Source: Acidimicrobiales bacterium
GTDB taxonomy: Bacteria > Actinomycetota > Acidimicrobiia > Acidimicrobiales > Aldehydirespiratoraceae
Direction: 5' to 3'
DNA length: 64,000 bases
Assembly: GCA_029263195.1 (NCBI GenBank)
Contig: JAJCXX010000006.1
Location: 52,890 to 116,889, forward strand
Shown here: in pieces, positions 49,413-58,480 of the stretch
Layout of the letters: each line of letters opens with the position of its first letter
Numbering within the stretch: position 1 is the stretch's first letter
The notes under the pieces: model-generated
What the model was told of the DNA's origin: nothing
The model's database searches: none
Seen by the model: only the letters and a program-made list of their open reading frames with translations
Position numbers and translations under genes: made by a program

Positions 49413-51436
49413 GTTTCGTCCCCGGTCGAACTGTCTCTGCGGCGTCGGCCGCGCTGGCGGGTCGCGGCACTGCTGGATTCGGGAAGGTCGATGATCTGCC
49501 GGAGATGATCCGATGGTGCGGTCTTGTGGGGGAATGCCAAGGCGTCGACGAACAGATCCTGGAATCGGGGCTCGGTCGCAGTTTCGATCTTCTCGATCTG
49601 GTGGACGGTCTCACGAATCTCGGCCCGCTGCGATGCCGACACGAGCATCCTCACCGCACCGGCTCCAGCGGAGTTTCCGACTGACCGGACTCCTTCGAGC
49701 GGGCAGTCGGGCACGAGCCCGAGAACCAGTGCGTAGACGGGATCAATGTGGGCGCCGAATGCTCCCGCTAGTCGAATGTCGTGGACCTCGGTGATCTTGG
49801 CGTGCTCCATGAGGAGATCAATTCCCGCACGCAGAGCCGCCACGGCCAATTGGATCTGCCTGACGTCGTCCTGCGTGATGGCGAGTTCGTCGTCGGCGCG
49901 AATGACGTATTTGAAGGTGCGGTTCTGCGGCTGGACTCGTTCGGTCCGGTCGGCGACCGAGCCCGTTATGACGCCGTCGCTTGCGCATATTCCGGCGAGA
50001 TACATCTCGGCGATCACTTCGATGATCGCTGATCCGCAAAGGCCGACGGTGTCGAGATGAGCGGTCGATTCGATGAAACCGGGATCATCGGACCAGAGAT
50101 CCGAGCCGATGACCTTGAAGCGAGGCTCAAGCGTCTGGCGATCGATTCGAATTCGCTCGATCGCCCCCGATGTCGCTCGCATCCCGCACGAGATCTGAGC
50201 CCCCTCGAATGCCGGCCCAGTCGGGGATGATGCTGCATAGGTGGTGGCGGCGGTGCCGAGCACGATCTCGGCGTTGGTACCCACGTCGATCAGTAGCTGC
50301 GGGGGGTCGGCCAGATGGGTGCGCTGATCGAGCGTGGCGGCCGCGGCATCGGCTCCGACATGCCCCGCGATGCACGGGCCGATGTGGGCGAGACTGAACG
50401 GGAGGCGGAGATCGAGTTCATCGGCCCGCATGTCGACCGCATCACTGATGGCGAGGGTGAAAGGGGACACACCGAGTGGAGTGGGATCGATACCGAGCAG
50501 AAGGTGGTGCATGATCGGATTGCCGACTGCCACGAAGTCGTGGATTCGGGTTCGGAGATCACCTGGTGATTCACCGATCTCGGCCGCGAGGTCGTCGATC
50601 ATCGAGTCGAGAGTCGAACGTACGGCTGAAGTCATTTCGGCATCGCCGCCGGGATTCATCATCACGTAGGACACGCGACTCATGAGGTCTTCGCCGAACC
50701 TGATCTGTGGGTTCATCGCGCCCGCTGAGGCCACAACTTCCCCGCTGGTCAGATCGGTCAGATACCCGGCGATCGTGGTCGAGCCGACGTCCACGGCGAG
50801 TCCGTAGATGATGTCGTCGAATCCTGGCCTCACTGCCAACACCGATCCGTCGAGATGTACGACGGCGGTCACCCGACGGTCTCCGGAGGCGATTGCGGAA
50901 TGGAGATCGGGCAGAGCTCTCGAATCGACGTCGGCTCCGATGATTCCCCAGTCGATCTCCAACTGCCGGGCCAGGAGTTCGGCCTCCGAACGTTGGTCTT
51001 CCGGGGCCGGATCGGGGATCTCCACGAACCGCGCCGACAGAAGCGGATCAACCGCCAGTCCGCCGAGATTGATCGATTTGCGCACCACCGGCCGATGCAC
51101 CTGGCTCGATACCGGCACGTCGATGACCACATCGCCGGCCACACGAGCCTGACAACCGAGCCGCATGCCATCGGCCAGTGGTCGACGACCGGAGTAGCCG
51201 ACCTCGGTGGGGCCGGGCGATGTCAGCGCCCCTTCGCTGCTCGATACATGCCATTTGGCGAATTCACCGAAGGCGGGGGTGACCTGGCAGCGGCCGCAGA
51301 GGCCGCGTCCGCCACACGTGGAGTCGAGATCGACTCCAGCACCTCGAGCCGCGTCGAGCACGCTGACGCCGGGATCAACAACGTGGCGAATCCCTGCTGG
51401 AGTGAACACGACGGTTGCCCGCTTCGGCGACGACAT
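49409..51436 (-). CDS. RACo-like corrinoid activation protein ([2Fe-2S] + ASKHA/DUF4445)
   Basis: The 675-residue protein has an N-terminal ferredoxin domain with CGGRGLCGRC and a later Cys (RLGCQARV), a linker, then an ASKHA ATPase-like domain from about residue 210. The latter has YGLAVDVGSTTIAGYLTDLTSGE, NPQIRFGEDLMSRVSYV and TGPAFEGAQISCGMRA. Such proteins use ATP to drive low-potential electrons to inactive cob(II)amide on the corrinoid protein, restoring Co(I). The C-terminus is basic (RQRGRRRRD). It begins 12 bases after the methyl-THF methyltransferase gene. Its presence supports a real corrinoid shuttle. Confidence 0.9.
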   Translation of the reverse strand: MSSPKRATVVFTPAGIRHVVDPGVSVLDAARGAGVDLDSTCGGRGLCGRCQVTPAFGEFAKWHVSSSEGALTSPGPTEVGYSGRRPLADGMRLGCQARVAGDVVIDVPVSSQVHRPVVRKSINLGGLAVDPLLSARFVEIPDPAPEDQRSEAELLARQLEIDWGIIGADVDSRALPDLHSAIASGDRRVTAVVHLDGSVLAVRPGFDDIIYGLAVDVGSTTIAGYLTDLTSGEVVASAGAMNPQIRFGEDLMSRVSYVMMNPGGDAEMTSAVRSTLDSMIDDLAAEIGESPGDLRTRIHDFVAVGNPIMHHLLLGIDPTPLGVSPFTLAISDAVDMRADELDLRLPFSLAHIGPCIAGHVGADAAAATLDQRTHLADPPQLLIDVGTNAEIVLGTAATTYAASSPTGPAFEGAQISCGMRATSGAIERIRIDRQTLEPRFKVIGSDLWSDDPGFIESTAHLDTVGLCGSAIIEVIAEMYLAGICASDGVITGSVADRTERVQPQNRTFKYVIRADDELAITQDDVRQIQLAVAALRAGIDLLMEHAKITEVHDIRLAGAFGAHIDPVYALVLGLVPDCPLEGVRSVGNSAGAGAVRMLVSASQRAEIRETVHQIEKIETATEPRFQDLFVDALAFPHKTAPSDHLRQIIDLPESSSAATRQRGRRRRDSSTGDET

Positions 51437-51448
51437 CGACGGGTCTGC

Positions 51449-52354
51449 TCAGCCCGGTGCGGCGCGACGACGGCCGCCTCGTCCGCGGCGTCCGCCGGCG
51501 CCGGTGGCGTTGGGGTCACGGAAACTGGCGATCCAGGAGGCACAGTTGAGGTCGTGGCCGGCCAGAACATCGGCGGCCGTCACGGCAGTCTTCACCTCGG
51601 CGTGCATCGGGTTCATGATGGCCGAGGTCATCCCGGCTCCGATCGCCATCGAGAGGAATGTACCGGTCACGGCGTGACGATTGGGAAGGCCGAAGCTGAC
51701 GTTGGACGCGCCGCAGGTCGTGTTGACATGGAGTTCGTCTCGGAGTCGTCTGACCAGAGCGAACACCTGCTGCCCGGCCGTGCCCATGGCCCCGATCGGC
51801 ATCACGAGAGGGTCGACCACGACGTCGCTGGCGGGGATGCCGTAGTCGGCGGCTCGTTCGACGATCCTCTTGGCGACTGCGAATCGAACGTCGGGGTCTT
51901 CGCTGATGCCCGTCTCGTCGTTGGAGATTGCCACGACGGCGGCCCCGGCCTTGGCGACGAGTGGAAGCACTCGCTCCAGAACCTCGTCCTCGCCGGTCAC
52001 CGAGTTGATCAGCGGTTTTCCCTCGTAGACCTCGATACCCGCTTCGAGAGCCTCGATGATGGAGGAGTCGATCGACAACGGCACGTCGGTGACCGATTGC
52101 ACCAACTTGATGGCACGAGCCATCAGGGCAGGTTCGTCGGCCAGAGGGATGCCGGCATTGACATCGAGCATGTGAGCGCCGGCCTCGACCTGGGCGATCG
52201 CGTCGGCCTCAACCCGGCTGAAGTCACCGTCCTTCATCTCCTGGGCCAGGAGCTTTCGTCCGGTTGGGTTGATCCGTTCGCCGATCATCACAAAGGGACG
52301 GTCGAAGCCGATGACGACTTCCCTAGTGGCTGAACTGAGGATTGTCTCGGTCAT
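51449..52354 (-). CDS. methyltetrahydrofolate:corrinoid methyltransferase (pterin-binding, MtgA/AcsE-like)
   Basis: This 301-residue DHPS-like TIM barrel has VMIGERINPTGRK at the start, AGAHMLDVNAGI, PLSIDSS, GKPLINSVTGED and VVAISNDETGI, and a late NTTCGASNVSFGLPNR. These are the folate-site segments seen in MetH and in methyl-THF methyltransferases. It would transfer the methyl from the corrinoid to THF. The C-terminal tail is Gly/Arg-rich (GGRRGRGGRRRAAPG), as odd as the tails on its two downstream partners. ATG 52354 lies 32 bases inside the DUF1638 gene. Confidence 0.9.
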   Translation of the reverse strand: MTETILSSATREVVIGFDRPFVMIGERINPTGRKLLAQEMKDGDFSRVEADAIAQVEAGAHMLDVNAGIPLADEPALMARAIKLVQSVTDVPLSIDSSIIEALEAGIEVYEGKPLINSVTGEDEVLERVLPLVAKAGAAVVAISNDETGISEDPDVRFAVAKRIVERAADYGIPASDVVVDPLVMPIGAMGTAGQQVFALVRRLRDELHVNTTCGASNVSFGLPNRHAVTGTFLSMAIGAGMTSAIMNPMHAEVKTAVTAADVLAGHDLNCASWIASFRDPNATGAGGRRGRGGRRRAAPG

Positions 52355-53012
52355 TGGGTATCTGCTTCCCTTGGAGGTTGTCTCCGGTTGTCTGCAGCTC
52401 AGGGCCGCGGCTGCGCACGAAGTTGACCACGAGCGGTTCGAGGTCGCCGTACCCACAATCATGGCGTTCGTACGTCAGTCCGAGACGGTCGGCTTGCTCC
52501 TGAGCCGCGACGAACAGGTCGGGGTCGTCGTCGTGGGCGAGATGGACGACCCTCGTGTAGTTGCCGAAATAGGTCTCGAGCAGTTGCGAATGCCGATCGA
52601 GTCCGAGCCCCCTCCAGACGATGATGTCGAAGTACCTCACCATGTAGTCGGTGAGGTAGAAGGTGCCGGGATGCTCGTCGGCCATGGTGTTGAAGTCGGC
52701 GGGTCCGGCGTAGATCTCGTAGCAGTGAGGCCCGGGCATCCGAATCGCGCCTTCCTCCTCACACACCTTGTCGAGCCGCCCGCCGGTGCCGCAATCGGCG
52801 TAGCCGACGAGGATTTGGTCGTATTCGGATCGAGCCGCCCGAATCCGCGCACGGACCCTTTCGGGAATCTCGTCGGGTTTGTTGTGGAGACGTCCAGGAA
52901 GGTATTCGACATCGACGCTGTCGAGCTTGTTGAGCTTCACGATGGCACCGATCTCACGTGCCAACGCACCGCAAGCCACGATCAATGAGCGCGGCGGGGC
53001 CGCCATGGTCAT
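52323..53012 (-). CDS. DUF1638 family protein
   Basis: The 229-residue protein has an N-terminal LIVACGALAREI, then YADCGTGGRLDKVCEEEG and GPHCYEIYAG, conserved Cys-rich segments of DUF1638, and a C-terminal YERHDCGYGDLEPLV. Proteins of this family sit repeatedly beside MttB and corrinoid genes but have no known function. The conserved Cys/His could bind metal. ATG 53012 overlaps the corrinoid-protein stop by 4 bases, and its 3' end overlaps the next gene by 32, so it is an embedded member of the operon. Confidence 0.82.
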   Translation of the reverse strand: MTMAAPPRSLIVACGALAREIGAIVKLNKLDSVDVEYLPGRLHNKPDEIPERVRARIRAARSEYDQILVGYADCGTGGRLDKVCEEEGAIRMPGPHCYEIYAGPADFNTMADEHPGTFYLTDYMVRYFDIIVWRGLGLDRHSQLLETYFGNYTRVVHLAHDDDPDLFVAAQEQADRLGLTYERHDCGYGDLEPLVVNFVRSRGPELQTTGDNLQGKQIPNDRDNPQFSH

Positions 53013-53710
53013 GCGGTGGCGCGCCTGGCCATGACGAGTGCGCTGGCGGTTTCGGCGGCGACAGCTGCGTCGCGACAGTAGGCGTCGGCCCCGATGGCCT
53101 CGCTGAATTCTTCGTTGAGTGGAGCTCCGCCGACCAACACGATGTGGTCGTCGCGAATGCCCTTCTCGGTGAGGGTGTCGATCACGACCCTCATGTAGGG
53201 CATGGTGGTGGTGAGCAGGGCCGACATGCCGATGATATCGGGCTTGTGTTCCTCGATCGCCGCGAGGAACTCGTCGACATCGGTGTTGATGCCGAGGTTG
53301 AACACCTCGAATCCGGCTCCCTCGAGCATCATCGCCACGAGGTTCTTGCCGATGTCGTGGATGTCTCCCTTGACGGTGCCGATCACGACCGTGCCGATCG
53401 GTTCGGCTCCGGTCTCGACGAGCAGAGGACGGAGGATGGCCATTCCGGCCTTCATGGCATTGGCGGCCAGGAGAACCTCGGGCACGAAGAGGATTCCGTC
53501 GCGAAAGTCGATGCCGACGATTCGCATTCCTTCCACGAGGGCCACGTTGAGGACCTTCTCGGGGCCCCACCCCCGATTGAGAAGGATTCGGGTTGCTTCA
53601 TCGATCTCCTCGGCGAGGCCGTCGTAGAGATCGTCGTGCATCTGGGCGGTGAGGTCCTCGTCGTTCAGGCTGGAGAGGTCGATCTCATCGTCTGCCGCGT
53701 CGTCGGACAT
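53009..53710 (-). CDS. B12-binding corrinoid protein (MtgC/MttC-like)
   Basis: The 233-residue protein has an N-terminal helical cap (VLNVALVEGMRIVGIDFRDGILFVPEVLLAANAM) and a cobalamin-binding Rossmann half with GTVKGDIHDIGKNLVAMML, where His118 is the lower cobalt ligand of the D-x-H-x-x-G motif. It ends with an alpha/beta fold (IGMSALLTTTMPYM, IVLVGGAP). It carries the methyl on cobalt between MttB and the methyl-THF enzyme. First gene of a five-gene operon. A GTGCC-N7-GGAAC site lies 63-79 bases upstream. Confidence 0.93.
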   Translation of the reverse strand: MSDDAADDEIDLSSLNDEDLTAQMHDDLYDGLAEEIDEATRILLNRGWGPEKVLNVALVEGMRIVGIDFRDGILFVPEVLLAANAMKAGMAILRPLLVETGAEPIGTVVIGTVKGDIHDIGKNLVAMMLEGAGFEVFNLGINTDVDEFLAAIEEHKPDIIGMSALLTTTMPYMRVVIDTLTEKGIRDDHIVLVGGAPLNEEFSEAIGADAYCRDAAVAAETASALVMARRATA

Positions 53711-53772
53711 CGTTCAACTCCCGTCGGGGTAACAGATAATGTCGGTATTCGTCCTCGCCGGCGGACCAGCGT

Positions 53773-53789
53773 GTGCCACATCGCGGAAC
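53773..53789. promoter_or_regulatory. imperfect IclR-type site upstream of the corrinoid operon
   Basis: GTGCC-N7-GGAAC matches the GTTCC-N7-GGAAC repeat at nine of ten fixed bases and keeps its spacing and flanking AC..GC bases. A 10-bp palindrome ACGGTACCGT (53788-53797) adjoins it. No B12-box is seen in this leader. Confidence 0.42.
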
Positions 53790-53840
53790 GGTACCGTATC
53801 ACGGCACAGATTCACTGTGAACGGGTAATCGTCGGCTGCA

Positions 53841-54749
53841 TCACAGCAGAAGTGCCGCCCCCACGACGGTGAGAGCCGCGCCGATCCACGCCGCGAGAGT
53901 CGGCCTCTGACGGGTGGTCGCCCACATCAACGGCAGCAGGATCACCGGTGTGGTGGCGGAGAGGATGGTGGCGACGCCCACATCGCCGTGCCCGAGCGAG
54001 TAGAGCACGAGGGTCATACCTATGACCATCGCCAGCATCGCGCTCACGAACAGGTATCCGACATGACGCCATGTCAGCCGATCCTGACGGGACGATCCAG
54101 CAATTCGGTCGAGTGGTCGGGCGAAGATCCAGAGAGCCACAGTCGCCAGGGCGGCCCTGGCCGCGGCGGCGGTGATCGTGTCGACACCGGCATCGAGAGC
54201 CGGCTTGGCCAACACAGCTCCGCCGGCCTGACCGAGTGCGCCGATGATTCCCCACGCCACACCGACCCAGAGGCGACCCTCGACCTGTTCGAACGCATGG
54301 TCGATGGCAACGGTGCGGACACCACGAACCGTGCGGCGATTCCCGACCGCGACGGCCACACCGGTCACCGTGAGGATCGCTCCGAGGACTGCGACGAAGG
54401 TGAACGACTCGTCGAACAGGAAGACCCCCATCATTGCGGCGAACGGAGCGTTGGCGGTGAAAACGAGGCCGGTTCGTCGCGGCCCGATACGCGCCATCGC
54501 CGTGAACAGTGCGGCGTCGCCCACGAGCAACCCGACCAGGCCTGAAATACTCAACATCAACGTGTCGACAGCCCGCAGCGAACCCCAATCGCCGAACATG
54601 GTGGCTGCCGTGGCGAGCAGGAGCGTCACAAAGATCATGCGCAGACGCGTGAATCGGGGGCCCCCGAGCTCGCGCACCGATTCGGCCGCGACGAGGCTGC
54701 TGAGGGCCCAGGCCAGAGCGGCCAGGAGAGCTGCGATCTGGTACGGCAT
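53841..54749 (-). CDS. EamA/DMT family transporter
   Basis: This is a 302-residue ten-span transporter with two EamA domains ([48 protein letters not shown]). It lies upstream of the corrinoid operon on the same strand, 130 bases away, with that gap holding a candidate operator and a TTCAC-T-GTGAA repeat (53811-53821). It is divergent from leuS. It may be unrelated to the methyl-transfer genes, but methylamine-linked transport cannot be excluded. Confidence 0.82.
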   Translation of the reverse strand: MPYQIAALLAALAWALSSLVAAESVRELGGPRFTRLRMIFVTLLLATAATMFGDWGSLRAVDTLMLSISGLVGLLVGDAALFTAMARIGPRRTGLVFTANAPFAAMMGVFLFDESFTFVAVLGAILTVTGVAVAVGNRRTVRGVRTVAIDHAFEQVEGRLWVGVAWGIIGALGQAGGAVLAKPALDAGVDTITAAAARAALATVALWIFARPLDRIAGSSRQDRLTWRHVGYLFVSAMLAMVIGMTLVLYSLGHGDVGVATILSATTPVILLPLMWATTRQRPTLAAWIGAALTVVGAALLL

Positions 54750-54851
54750 GGGCCGGGAGTCTGCCGGATCGAAGCTCTGAATGCGAGCTGGTTTTCGTCA
54801 GGGTCGGAGGCGTCGACCGGGGCGCCCGACCCTGGCTCTAGCCTTGCCGCC

Positions 54852-57689
54852 ATGCCCAACGCGCCAACCCAGTCATCGGACGGCCCGGACGCCCCCACTT
54901 ACCGCTACGACGCGCACCTCGCCGACACGATCGAGACCCGCTGGCAGGCCCGTTGGCTGGCCGACGGCACCTACCACGCACCCAACCCGTCGGGTCTGCT
55001 CGGGGACGACCCCGCGGGGGTCGCGAGTGCTCCGAAACTGTTCATCATGGACATGTTTCCCTACCCGTCAGGGGCGGGGCTCCACGTCGGCCACCCACTC
55101 GGCTACATCTCCACCGACGTCTACGCCAGGTTCAAGCGAATGGCGGGATTCAATGTGCTCCACGCCATGGGATTCGATGCCTTCGGGCTCCCGGCGGAGG
55201 AACACGCCCGGCAGACCGGCGAGCACCCTCGTGTGAACACCGAGCGCAACATCGCCAACATGGAACGGCAGATGAACCGGCTCGGACTCGGCTACGACGA
55301 GCGACGGAGCGTCGCCACCACCGACGAGGACTACTACCGCTGGACACAGTGGATCTTCCTGCAGATCTTCAACTCGTGGTTCGACGAGAAGCAGGACCGG
55401 GCGAGGCACATCGACGAACTGATCGCCGAGTTCGACTCGGGGGAGCGCGTGCCCGCCGATGGTTCCAACTGGGCCGAACTCGATGAGGCAGATCGGCGTG
55501 CTCTGGTACAGACCCACCGTCTGGCCTACCTCGACGCAGCGCCCGTCAATTGGTGCCCGGCGCTCGGCACGGTGCTGGCCAACGAGGAGGTCACGGCCGA
55601 CGGTCGTTCCGAACGCGGCAATCACCCGGTGTTCCGACGCCCCCTGAGGCAATGGATGATGCGCATCACCGCCTACGCCGACCGGCTCATTGCGGATCTC
55701 GATCTGCTCGACTGGACCGACTCGATCAAGACGATGCAGCGCAACTGGATCGGTCGCTCCGAAGGCGCCCACATCGACTTCGAGGTGCCGGATGTGGAGG
55801 TCGAACCGATTCGCGTGTTCACGACGCGCCCGGACACCCTCTTCGGTGCCACCTACATGGTGGTCGCTCCCGAACACCCGCTGGTAGATCGCATTACGGC
55901 GGGGGAGTGGCCCGAGGGCACACCCGCCGAATGGACCGGAGATGCAGCAACGCCGGCCGAGGCCGTTGTCGCGTATCGCACGAAGGTCGCCGCTATGACC
56001 GACGTCGATCGTCAGGAGAACAAGGACAAGACCGGCGTTTTCACCGGCTCCAACGCCTTGGTGTCGGTGGACGGGCGGTCGATTCCGGTGTTCATCGCCG
56101 ACTACGTGCTCATGGGTTACGGGACCGGAGCAATTATGGCCGTGCCGGGCCAGGACGAACGCGACTGGGAATTCGCCGAGAAGTTCGGGCTCGAAATAGT
56201 TCGCACGGTGCAGCCCTCCCAGGGATTCGACGGAAAGGCCTACCTCGGCGACGGCCCGGCCATCAATTCCGGCTTCCTCGATGGCCTCGAGGTCGATGAA
56301 GCCAAACGCACCATGATCGAATGGCTCGAGGCCAACGGCCATGGTCACGGGACGATCACCTACAAACTGCGCGACTGGCTGTTCAGCCGGCAGAGGTATT
56401 GGGGCGAACCGTTCCCGATCATCTACGACGAGACCGGGCTGCCCATCGCGATTCCCGAGGACCAACTACCGGTGGTTCTCCCCGAACTCATCGACTGGGC
56501 TCCACGTATGCTCGACCAGGATTCGGAGCCCGAACCGCCGCTGGGCCGGGTTTCTGAATGGCGCGAGGTCGAGCTCGATTTGGGCGATGGGCCCCGCACC
56601 TACAAGCGTGAGCTCAACACGATGCCGCAATGGGCCGGGTCGTGCTGGTACTACCTGCGCTACCTCGACCCGACCAACTCCGAACAGCTCGTCGATCCCG
56701 GGGTGGAACGCCACTGGATGACCGATCCCGACACAGGTGTCGGGGGAGTCGACCTCTATGTCGGAGGGGTCGAGCACGCGGTGCTTCACCTCCTCTACGC
56801 CCGCTTCTGGCACAAGGTGCTCCACGATCTCGGCCACGTTTCGGGACCGGAGCCCTTCAAGCGTCTGATCAACCAGGGCTACATCCAAGCCGCGGCATAT
56901 CAGGACGAGCGCGGCATCTATGTACCCGCCGAAGAGGTCGAGGGTTCGCTGGCCGATGGTTTCACCCACGATGGCCGACCCGTCGAGCGCTCGTTCGGGA
57001 AGATGGGGAAGTCTCTGAAGAACTCCGTGACTCCCGACGACATGTACGAGGCCTACGGTGCCGACACCTTGAGGCTCTACGAGATGTCGATGGGTCCGAT
57101 CGACCAGGACCGTCCGTGGGAAACCCGTTCGGTGATCGGTTCGCACCGCTTCCTTCAGAGGGTGTGGCGCAATCTCGTCGACGAAGAAACGGGCGAATCC
57201 ACGGTCGTCGACGCTCCGCCCTCCGATGAGCTGAGACGTCTGCTGCACCGGACGATCGACGGAGTGCGTGTCGACATGAACGCTCTTCGGTTCAACACGG
57301 CGATCGCCAAGATCACCGAGCTCAACAATGAGCTCACCAAGTCCGATTCGCCGACACCGCGTGAAGTGGCCGACGGCATCGTGCGGATGCTCGCTCCGCT
57401 TGTTCCCCACATAGCCGAGGAGCTGTGGGCGCTGCTCGGTGGCGAAGGATCTGTGACCAGGGTCGGGTTCCCCGACGCCGATCCGTCGCTGCTCATCGAC
57501 GACACGATCGAGATACCGGTGCAGGTGAACGGAAAGGTCCGGGCCAAGATCACGGTGGCCGCCGGAGCCGACAACGACACCGTCATCGCAACGGCGCTGT
57601 CCGAGTCGAATGTGGCCGCCCATGTCGAAGGGCGTGAGTTGCGCAAGGCAATCGTCGTACCGGGTCGGATGGTCAATCTTGTCGTCTGA
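54852..57689 (+). CDS. leuS: leucyl-tRNA synthetase
   Basis: This class I synthetase of 945 residues has the HIGH-type motif [17 protein letters not shown] near residue 75, a CP1 editing domain ([22 protein letters not shown]), a KMSKS motif written [10 protein letters not shown] near 720, and an anticodon/C-terminal domain. It is 60-80 residues longer than the E. coli enzyme, as is usual in actinobacteria. The start ATG 54852 lies at a plausible position, though the first 15 residues are unconserved. It stands alone, with the HAD gene 26 bases downstream possibly co-transcribed. Confidence 0.96.
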   Translation: MPNAPTQSSDGPDAPTYRYDAHLADTIETRWQARWLADGTYHAPNPSGLLGDDPAGVASAPKLFIMDMFPYPSGAGLHVGHPLGYISTDVYARFKRMAGFNVLHAMGFDAFGLPAEEHARQTGEHPRVNTERNIANMERQMNRLGLGYDERRSVATTDEDYYRWTQWIFLQIFNSWFDEKQDRARHIDELIAEFDSGERVPADGSNWAELDEADRRALVQTHRLAYLDAAPVNWCPALGTVLANEEVTADGRSERGNHPVFRRPLRQWMMRITAYADRLIADLDLLDWTDSIKTMQRNWIGRSEGAHIDFEVPDVEVEPIRVFTTRPDTLFGATYMVVAPEHPLVDRITAGEWPEGTPAEWTGDAATPAEAVVAYRTKVAAMTDVDRQENKDKTGVFTGSNALVSVDGRSIPVFIADYVLMGYGTGAIMAVPGQDERDWEFAEKFGLEIVRTVQPSQGFDGKAYLGDGPAINSGFLDGLEVDEAKRTMIEWLEANGHGHGTITYKLRDWLFSRQRYWGEPFPIIYDETGLPIAIPEDQLPVVLPELIDWAPRMLDQDSEPEPPLGRVSEWREVELDLGDGPRTYKRELNTMPQWAGSCWYYLRYLDPTNSEQLVDPGVERHWMTDPDTGVGGVDLYVGGVEHAVLHLLYARFWHKVLHDLGHVSGPEPFKRLINQGYIQAAAYQDERGIYVPAEEVEGSLADGFTHDGRPVERSFGKMGKSLKNSVTPDDMYEAYGADTLRLYEMSMGPIDQDRPWETRSVIGSHRFLQRVWRNLVDEETGESTVVDAPPSDELRRLLHRTIDGVRVDMNALRFNTAIAKITELNNELTKSDSPTPREVADGIVRMLAPLVPHIAEELWALLGGEGSVTRVGFPDADPSLLIDDTIEIPVQVNGKVRAKITVAAGADNDTVIATALSESNVAAHVEGRELRKAIVVPGRMVNLVV

Positions 57690-57715
57690 CGCATTCCGAC
57701 GACCCGGCAATCACG

Positions 57716-58480
57716 TTGCCGAGTACGCCGCAGCGTGATCTACTCCCGGACGTGATACCCGCGACTTACATCGACGCCGTCGTCTTCGACATGGGCGGCG
57801 TGTTCATCATCCCAAATCCGACAATCGTGTGCGACGCCGTCAATGCGGCCGGCGTTCCACTCGAGATGAGCGTTGAGGATGCCCACGACGCCCACTACAG
57901 AGGGGTTCGGGCGATCACCGAACTACTGGCGACCGAGGACGTCGATGAGTCCCAGCTCGAGGTATGGCGTCACTACGACCTGGCCTATTTCGAGTCGGCG
58001 GGTCTGGCGGGCGATGACATCCGGATCGCGGCCGACGGCCGCGAGAAGCTTCGACGGCGGGACGAAGTCACCGACGTCTGGACACAGGTGCTGGCACACA
58101 ACATTGCGGCGTTCGGACAGATCGCGGAGAACCGCCCGGTGGCGATCGTCACCAACAACATCGGCACCGCCGCCGAGCAGTGCTTCGATCACGGCATCTG
58201 CCAGGTGGGCGACGGAGAGCTTCCGAAGGTGGCGGCCATAGTCGATTCGACTCTGGTCGGCGTCGCCAAGCCCGATCCGCGTATCTTCGATCCGGCTCTC
58301 GCTGCGCTTGGCACCGAGCCGTCCCGCACGCTCTACGTCGGCGACACCGTTCATGCCGATGTGCTCGGTGCCACCGCGGCCGGAATGCCGGTCGTGCAGC
58401 TCGACCCGCTCGAACTCCACGCAGACCACGCCCACTGGCGCCTCCCTCATGTCGTCGCGCTGGCGGAGCACCTTCAGTGA
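57716..58480 (+). CDS. HAD superfamily hydrolase
   Basis: The 254-residue protein shows HAD motif I as VVFDMGGVFIIPN (the second Asp is replaced by Gly), motif II in VAIVTNNIG, and motifs III/IV in VGVAKPDPRIFDPAL and TLYVGDTVHADVLGATAAGM. It is a small phosphatase- or dehalogenase-like enzyme, but the DxGG variant lacks the usual general acid, so phosphatase activity is uncertain. TTG 57716 is used; GTG 57752 is possible. It overlaps the next gene by 4 bases. Confidence 0.78.
   Translation: MPSTPQRDLLPDVIPATYIDAVVFDMGGVFIIPNPTIVCDAVNAAGVPLEMSVEDAHDAHYRGVRAITELLATEDVDESQLEVWRHYDLAYFESAGLAGDDIRIAADGREKLRRRDEVTDVWTQVLAHNIAAFGQIAENRPVAIVTNNIGTAAEQCFDHGICQVGDGELPKVAAIVDSTLVGVAKPDPRIFDPALAALGTEPSRTLYVGDTVHADVLGATAAGMPVVQLDPLELHADHAHWRLPHVVALAEHLQ

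Noticed and set aside
53711..53840. Cobalamin riboswitch upstream of the corrinoid operon
   Set aside because: No B12-box-like sequence or suitable multi-stem layout was seen in the 130-base leader.
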